Part shown: positions 59,074 to 64,000 of the stretch, one piece after another
How positions within the stretch are numbered: the first letter of the stretch is position 1
How the letters are laid out: the number at the start of each line of letters is the position of its first letter
Assembly (NCBI GenBank): GCA_003665935.1
Contig: QPLR01000004.1
Location: 1-64,000 of the forward strand
Origin: Halobellus sp. Atlit-31R
Lineage (GTDB): Archaea; Halobacteriota; Halobacteria; Halobacteriales; Haloferacaceae
Length of the DNA: 64,000 nucleotides
Direction: 5' to 3'
The notes under the pieces: model-generated
Told to the model about the DNA's origin: nothing
Seen by the model: the letters and a program-made list of their open reading frames with translations, nothing else
The model's database searches: none
Program-made: the position numbers and the translations under genes

Positions 59074-61188
59074 TCAGTCGTCGGCCGGGGCGTCGTCGCC
59101 CTCGGCGGCTCTGACGCCAACCTCGATCTCGGCGGCAGACGCCTTGTACTCCGGAATCTTCGCACGCTCGTCGAGCACGTCGTTGGTGAGGCGGTTGGCC
59201 GACCCCTCCGCGAAGTGCGGCGTCGTCCAGATGACGCCCTCCTTGATGTCTTCCGTGACGTGTGCCTCGACGGTGATCTCGCCGCGCCGGGAGGTGACGG
59301 TGATCTTCTCGCCGTCCTCGATCCCGTAGCGCTCGGCGTCGTTCGGATGCACGTCGACGAAGTTCTCCGGGTACTGATTGTTGAGCCGCGGCGAGCGTCG
59401 GCTCATCGTCCCGGTGTTGTAGTGCTCCTCCAGCCGCGCGGTGGTCAGGATGAGCGGATACTCGTCGTCCGGCGTCTCCTTCGGCGGCTGGTGGGTGACG
59501 CCTTCGATCTGCCCGAGACCGCTCTCGGTGTCGAAGCTCTCCTCGTAGAGGAACGGGTCGCCCTCGTCGCCGGGCTCGTAGCAGGGCCAGTGGACGCCCT
59601 CCTCGCCGAGTCGGTCGTAGGTCATTCCGTGGTAGATCGGACAGACCTCCCGGAGCTCCTCGAACACGTCTTCGGGGCTGTCGAAGTCGAAGCCCTCGCC
59701 GAAGAGGCGCGTGCCGACCTCACACAGGATGTCGAGGTCGTGTTCCGTCGTCTCGTGGACCTTCTGGACCGGCCGCATCCGCTGGACGCGTCGGTCGGTG
59801 TTGGTGACGGTGCCGCCCCGTTCTGCCCACGTCGTCGCCGGGAGGACGACGTCGGCGAACTCGGCGGTCTCGGTCATAAAGATGTCCTGCACCATCAGGA
59901 AGTCCACCTCTTCGAGACGCTCTTCGACGCGGTTGGCGTCGGGCTCGGACATCACGGGATTCTCGCCCATCACGTACATCCCGTGGATCGACTCGCCGAT
60001 GTTGTGGGTGATCTCGACGTTCGTCAGCCCCGGCTCGTCGGGGATCTCGAAGCCCCAGACGTCCTCGACGCTCTCGCGCGCCTCGTCGTCGTCGACGAGC
60101 TGGTAGCCGGGGAGGACGTTCGGCATCGCGCCGACGTCCGAGGTCCCCTGGACGTTGTTCTGGCCCCGGAGCGGATTGACGCCCGTGCCGGGACGTCCGA
60201 GGTTGCCGGTGATCAGCGCGAGGTTGATCTCGTTTTGGACGTTGTCGACGCCGCAGGTGTGCTGGCTCATCCCCATTCCGGTGAAGATGGCGGCGTTGTC
60301 GGCCTCCGCGTACTTCTCGGCGGCGAGTTCGATATCTTCCAGCGGGACGCCGCACTCCTCGGCGGCGGCCTCCTTGTCGAAGTCTTCGAGCGTCTCGCGG
60401 AGGTCCTCGATGCCCTCGGTTCGCTCTGTGATGAACTCCTCGTCGACCCAGTCGTTCTCGAGGATCGTCTTGAGGACGATGTTGAGCAGCGGGATGTCGG
60501 CACCCGGCTCGACTTGGAGATGCTGGTGACGCTCTGTCTCGTCGATCTCGAACGATCGGGTCGTCTTGTTCGCGTGGGGGTCGACCTGAATGACGGTCGC
60601 GCCGTCGAGCACCGCCTGCCGGAAGTAGTTGCTGTTCGCGATCGGATGCTGTTCGGCGGGGTTCGCGCCCTGAATCCACAGCACGTCGGCCTCGTTCATA
60701 AGGTCCTCCATGCTGTTGGTCATCGCGCCCGCGCCGAGGCTCGTCCGCAGTGCCCAGACGGTCGAGGCGTGACACATCCGGGTGCAGTTGTCGACGTTGT
60801 TGGTGCCGTAGCGTCGCGCGAGTTTCTGGAGGAGGTAGTTCTCCTCGTTCATCGTCTTCGAGGAGCCGAAGAACCCCATCGCGTCGGGGCCGTGCTCTTC
60901 GCGGATCGCTTCCATCTCCGTGACGATGCGGTCGTAGGCCTCTTCCCACGTGGCCTCGCGGAACTCGCCGTCTTCCTTGATGAGCGGCTCTGTCAACCGC
61001 TCCTCGTGGTCGACGACCTGCGTCGCTGCGCCGCCTTTGATGCAGACGCGGCCGTCGTTGACCGGCGCGTCACCCCACGGCATAAACCGCATATCTCCCG
61101 GCTCCTCGCCCGGCTGTACCTGGATACCGCACCCGACGCCACAGTACGGACAGATCGTCTTCACTGGTTCGTCATCTTCACTTGACAT
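59074..61188 (-). CDS. fdhA: Formate dehydrogenase alpha subunit (molybdopterin oxidoreductase)
   Basis: This 704-aa enzyme has an N-terminal 4Fe-4S motif CPYCGVGCGIQV plus a later Cys in DGRVCIKGG, and the Mo/W-bis-MGD fold. The active-site segment is NNVDNCTRMCHASTVW, which in formate dehydrogenases holds the metal-ligating Cys or Sec. Length suits a cytoplasmic catalytic subunit. No beta subunit, FdhD or carrier lies beside it, so its electron partner is unknown. A minus-strand ATTATAAAC at 61221-61229 is the likely TATA box. Confidence 0.92.
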   Translation of the reverse strand: MSSEDDEPVKTICPYCGVGCGIQVQPGEEPGDMRFMPWGDAPVNDGRVCIKGGAATQVVDHEERLTEPLIKEDGEFREATWEEAYDRIVTEMEAIREEHGPDAMGFFGSSKTMNEENYLLQKLARRYGTNNVDNCTRMCHASTVWALRTSLGAGAMTNSMEDLMNEADVLWIQGANPAEQHPIANSNYFRQAVLDGATVIQVDPHANKTTRSFEIDETERHQHLQVEPGADIPLLNIVLKTILENDWVDEEFITERTEGIEDLRETLEDFDKEAAAEECGVPLEDIELAAEKYAEADNAAIFTGMGMSQHTCGVDNVQNEINLALITGNLGRPGTGVNPLRGQNNVQGTSDVGAMPNVLPGYQLVDDDEARESVEDVWGFEIPDEPGLTNVEITHNIGESIHGMYVMGENPVMSEPDANRVEERLEEVDFLMVQDIFMTETAEFADVVLPATTWAERGGTVTNTDRRVQRMRPVQKVHETTEHDLDILCEVGTRLFGEGFDFDSPEDVFEELREVCPIYHGMTYDRLGEEGVHWPCYEPGDEGDPFLYEESFDTESGLGQIEGVTHQPPKETPDDEYPLILTTARLEEHYNTGTMSRRSPRLNNQYPENFVDVHPNDAERYGIEDGEKITVTSRRGEITVEAHVTEDIKEGVIWTTPHFAEGSANRLTNDVLDERAKIPEYKASAAEIEVGVRAAEGDDAPADD

Positions 61189-61529
61189 AATGGTAGTCCT
61201 CCGCCTGACGGATCATCTCGTTTATAATGGTCCTTTGCCACGAGTATGAATCTTTCTCACACGCCGGACACCGGATAGCCCGTCCGTTCGGCCGCGACGC
61301 CCGGAATCTGCTCTGACCGGCGCGCAGCGCGCTCCTGACTAACGCATCGGCCGCAAACGCTGACGAACTCCACAGTCGTCTTATCGACGCTGATATATCG
61401 AGTGTCTTATTATTTGAGGAACGCTACAAACCATCGAGACAGTTCTCGGATCAGTCGTGTTCGCCACTCCGCCGAGCGACGTCCGCGGCGGGTGAAAACG
61501 TTCACGGCATCGCCCCCACTATCGATGCT
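61189..61529. other. Gap between divergent fdhA and glycosylase-like genes
   Basis: The 341-nt gap contains the fdhA TATA box (61220-61230) and, on the plus strand, AT-rich TATATCGAGTGTCTTATTAT at about 61391-61410 as a possible promoter for the right-hand gene. Nothing else is recognised. Confidence 0.45.
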
Positions 61530-62090
61530 ATGGAACTCACCGCCGCTGTCGTCACAGAGTACTGCCGTGAGTACCCCGAGGTCCAGCCGCTGTCGACGGT
61601 GGAAGCCGAACACGTCGCGCTGCTCCCGGAGACGTTCGCGAGCGGCGACTACGGGTGGCGCGACGCCGAGTGGGTCGTGCAGTGGTACGGTCGCCGCTTC
61701 CTGGGCTCGATGCCGAACGCCGACCGGCGAGCGCTCGAAGACGCCTTCGACGAGAACGACTACGAGGACGTCCACGCGGCCATCACCGCCGCCGTCGAGG
61801 CCGAAAGCGTCGCAGCGAAGCTCTCGGCGTTGACGCCCCTCGCCGGCGTCGACGTTCCGATCGCCTCGGCGTTCTGCCAGTTCATCGACCCCGAGCGCTA
61901 CGTCGTCGTCGACGAGCGCCAGTGGTCGACGCTGCGCGAACTCGGAGACCCCGCCGAGCCGTACCCCGACTCCGTCACGGCGGCCGCCTACGAGCGGTAT
62001 CTGGACGCGTACCGCGCGGTCGCCGAGCGCTGTGACTGCGACCTGTGGGAGCTCTACCGCGCGCTCTGGGTGCTCTCCGCCGAAAAATAG
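61530..62090 (+). CDS. Uncharacterised HhH/DNA-glycosylase-like protein
   Basis: This 186-aa acidic protein has the segment LTPLAGVDVPIASAFCQFIDPERYVVVDERQWSTL, like the helix-hairpin-helix region of glycosylase-related proteins of the type GVGVPMASAILxFxDPERYPxxD. The catalytic Lys or Asp cannot be assigned with confidence. It could be a base-repair enzyme or a structural relative. It converges with fhs and is flanked by fdhA on the other side. Confidence 0.65.
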   Translation: MELTAAVVTEYCREYPEVQPLSTVEAEHVALLPETFASGDYGWRDAEWVVQWYGRRFLGSMPNADRRALEDAFDENDYEDVHAAITAAVEAESVAAKLSALTPLAGVDVPIASAFCQFIDPERYVVVDERQWSTLRELGDPAEPYPDSVTAAAYERYLDAYRAVAERCDCDLWELYRALWVLSAEK

Positions 62091-62120
62091 GAGCCGTTCC
62101 GATACGACCTGCGGCCCTCG

Positions 62121-63839
62121 CTAGAACAGGCCGCTGATGTTGCCGTCCGCGTCGATGTCCATTCCTGCCGCGGCGGGCTCGGCGGGTAGGCCGGGCATAT
62201 CGAGCACGTCGCCGGTGAGTGCGACGATGAATCCGGCACCGGCCGAGGGGTAGAGCTCGCGTACTTCCAGTTCCCAGTCGTCGGGCGCACCCTTCTTACT
62301 CGGGTCGTCGCTCAGGGAGTGGAACGTCTTCGAGAGACAGACGGGTACGTCGTCGAAGCCGAGTTCCTCCATCCGCTCGATGTCGTCTTCGGCGCTGCCG
62401 GTGTAGTTGACGCCGTCCGCGCCGTAGATCTCGGTGGCGACCGTCTCGATCTTCTCTTTGATCGGCGCGTCGTCGGGGTACAGATGGTCGAAGTCCTCCT
62501 CGTCGCCGGACTCGACCGCCTCGACGACGCGGTTCGCGAGGCCGATGCCGCCCTCGCTGCCCTCCGCGAAGACGTTGGACTCGGCGATCTCGACGCCGAG
62601 GTCCTCGCGGCAGTGGTCGACGACCGCCTCGATCTCCTCGTCGGTGTCGTCGGGGAAGCGGTTGAGCGCGACAATGACCGGGACGCCGAACTTCTGGAGG
62701 TTCGCGACGTGCTTGTCGAGGTTCGCGAAGCCGGCTTCGAGTTCGTCGAGACCGGCCTCCTGGACGGCGTCGAGGTCCGCGGGCCACATTCCCATTCCGT
62801 GGTACTTCAGCGCGCGGACCGTCGAGACGAGGACGACCGCGTTCGGCGTCATATCGCCGAGCCGGCAGACGATGTTCATGAACTTCTCTGCGCCAAGGTC
62901 GGAACCGAACCCGGCCTCGGTGACGAGGTAGTCACCCATCCCGAAGGCGGCCTTGTCGGCCATCAGAGAGTTAGTTCCGTGCGCGATGTTCGCGAAGGGG
63001 CCACCGTGGACGAACGCGGGCGTCCCCTCGATCGTCTGGACGAGGTTCGGCTTGATCGCGTCCTTGAGGAGCATCGTGGCCGGGCCGGTCGCGTCGATGT
63101 CGTCGACGGTGATCGGCTCGCCGTCCTCGCCGTAGGCGACGATGATGCGCGCGACGCGCTCTTTGAGATCCTCGAGGTCCTCTGCGAGACAGAGCACCGC
63201 CATCAGTTCGGAGGCCGCCGTGAGGAGGAAGCGCTCCTCGCGGGGCGTGCCGCCGGTCTTGCCGCCGAGGCCGACGACGATGTCGCGGAGCGCGCGGTCG
63301 TTCATATCCAGCGCGCGCGGCCACGACACGTCGTTGATGTCGATGTCGAACTCGTCGCTCTGGGAGATCTTCGCGTCGAGCATCGCCGAGACGAGATTGT
63401 GCGCGGAGGTGAGCGCGTGGAGGTCGCCGGTGAAGTGGAGGTTGATGTCCTCCATCGGGAGCACCTGTGAGTAGCCGCCGCCGGCCGCGCCGCCTTTGAC
63501 GCCGAACACCGGCCCGAGCGACGGTTCGCGGATCGCGATCATCGCGTCCTCGCCGACGTGGTTGAGCGTCTGTCCGAGTCCGACCGTGGTGACGGTCTTT
63601 CCTTCGCCCATCGGCGTGGGCGTCATCCCCGTGACCAGTACGAGGTTCCCCTCGTTCTCCGAGGCGTTCTCCCGGAGCCGACCGACGGCGTCGTGGGTGA
63701 GTTTTGCCTTGTAGTCGCCGTACGCCTCGTAGTCGTCGGCGTCGACGCCCCAGGGTTCGAGGACGTCCTCGATGGGTTCCATCTCGGCCGCCTGTGCGAT
63801 CTCGTAGTCTGTCGGGAAGCCGCCGCTGTCGTCTGACAT
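62121..63839 (-). CDS. fhs: Formate-tetrahydrofolate ligase
   Basis: This 572-aa enzyme makes 10-formyl-tetrahydrofolate from formate, ATP and THF. It has the ATP motif TPMGEGKTVTTVGLGQ, the folate region FGVKGGAAGGGYSQVLPMEDINLHFTGD and FGMGDYLVTEAGFGSDLGAEKF. Start is ATG 63839 (MSDDSGGF); the frame extends upstream but those residues are not family-like. Together with FdhA (formate) and FolD it forms a one-carbon set, though only this gene and FolD are certainly folate-linked. Confidence 0.95.
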   Translation of the reverse strand: MSDDSGGFPTDYEIAQAAEMEPIEDVLEPWGVDADDYEAYGDYKAKLTHDAVGRLRENASENEGNLVLVTGMTPTPMGEGKTVTTVGLGQTLNHVGEDAMIAIREPSLGPVFGVKGGAAGGGYSQVLPMEDINLHFTGDLHALTSAHNLVSAMLDAKISQSDEFDIDINDVSWPRALDMNDRALRDIVVGLGGKTGGTPREERFLLTAASELMAVLCLAEDLEDLKERVARIIVAYGEDGEPITVDDIDATGPATMLLKDAIKPNLVQTIEGTPAFVHGGPFANIAHGTNSLMADKAAFGMGDYLVTEAGFGSDLGAEKFMNIVCRLGDMTPNAVVLVSTVRALKYHGMGMWPADLDAVQEAGLDELEAGFANLDKHVANLQKFGVPVIVALNRFPDDTDEEIEAVVDHCREDLGVEIAESNVFAEGSEGGIGLANRVVEAVESGDEEDFDHLYPDDAPIKEKIETVATEIYGADGVNYTGSAEDDIERMEELGFDDVPVCLSKTFHSLSDDPSKKGAPDDWELEVRELYPSAGAGFIVALTGDVLDMPGLPAEPAAAGMDIDADGNISGLF

Positions 63840-64000
63840 CGTATCACTCGGTGCCCTCGGAGGCCACGTAAGGGTATCGGGAAAGTATTGAATGACCGAT
63901 AGGTCGTGTTTCACTCCCAGGCTACATCGCCACGTTCAGGCCCGGACGTTTCGGACCGACTGGAAAAACTTCCACCACCCAGGGTTTCCACACAGGATTG
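63840..64000. other. Upstream region of fhs (window end)
   Basis: A TATA-like CAATACTTTCC (minus strand, about 63880-63891) may serve fhs. No gene is recognised in the remaining bases. Confidence 0.35.

Noticed and set aside
59215-61185. A 656-codon open frame antisense to the formate dehydrogenase gene
   Set aside because: It lies entirely opposite a gene with clear Fe-S and molybdopterin motifs. Long antisense frames are expected in GC-rich acidic genes, and the product has no recognisable domain.
1-64000. tRNA and rRNA genes
   Set aside because: No segment with a convincing T-arm, cloverleaf or rRNA core sequence was noticed by eye; a covariance-model scan would be decisive.

Overview
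The window comes from a haloarchaeon, probably its main chromosome. Supporting signs are high GC, very acidic proteins with few lysines, Tat-type lipoprotein leaders with a lipobox Cys, TATA-like boxes 25-35 nt before near-leaderless starts, an Orc1/Cdc6-linked replication origin, a Bat-type HTH regulator, a KH/beta-CASP FttA nuclease, and compatible-solute transport genes. I cannot name the genus from sequence alone.

Layout. 0-5 kb: the 3' end of an MBL-fold gene, a structured gap between convergent genes, then an OpuC-type osmoprotectant ABC transporter, a universal stress protein and a Bat-type regulator. 5-12 kb: an uncharacterised catabolic operon (MmgE/PrpD, amidohydrolase, DUF6282-like, fused FAD/Fe-S dehydrogenase) with a divergent nitrilase-family amidohydrolase. 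12-19 kb: a TauE/SafE exporter with a 49-aa membrane partner, an HTH regulator across a 0.7-kb low-GC gap, FttA/aCPSF1, an aryl-alcohol-type dehydrogenase and a helix-hairpin-helix coiled-coil protein.

19-40 kb is an aromatic/acyl-CoA block. It holds a hotdog thioesterase, a MaoC hydratase, a complete Liv-type ABC importer, an aryl-CoA ligase, an SDR, an enoyl-CoA hydratase, a plant-type ferredoxin and a phenylacetyl-CoA-epoxidase-like operon. That operon has the order PaaA, PaaD N-domain, PaaB, PaaC, PaaD zinc ribbon. A flavin split-barrel protein, an acyl-CoA dehydrogenase, an MBL hydrolase and a two-subunit UbiD decarboxylase operon follow. Together they look like uptake, CoA activation, oxygen-dependent dearomatisation and side reactions for an aromatic acid. 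The PaaD split and the lack of a local PaaE reductase are the oddest features.

40-45 kb is a replication origin. An Orc1/Cdc6 gene is surrounded by at least ten copies of a GAACAGCGGACA..GTGG element, usually followed by a G-run. Inverted groups flank an AT-rich palindromic segment. A 55-aa gene lies beside it.

45-64 kb: VOC protein, FolD, an anthranilate/aminodeoxychorismate synthase pair, a BCCT transporter, a K+ channel/TrkA-N protein, a Pot-type ABC transporter, RidA, an aldehyde:ferredoxin-oxidoreductase homologue without Fe-S cysteines, a formate dehydrogenase alpha subunit, a glycosylase-like protein and formate-tetrahydrofolate ligase. FdhA, Fhs and FolD suggest a one-carbon/folate theme. 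No tRNA, rRNA, CRISPR array or intact transposase was recognised.
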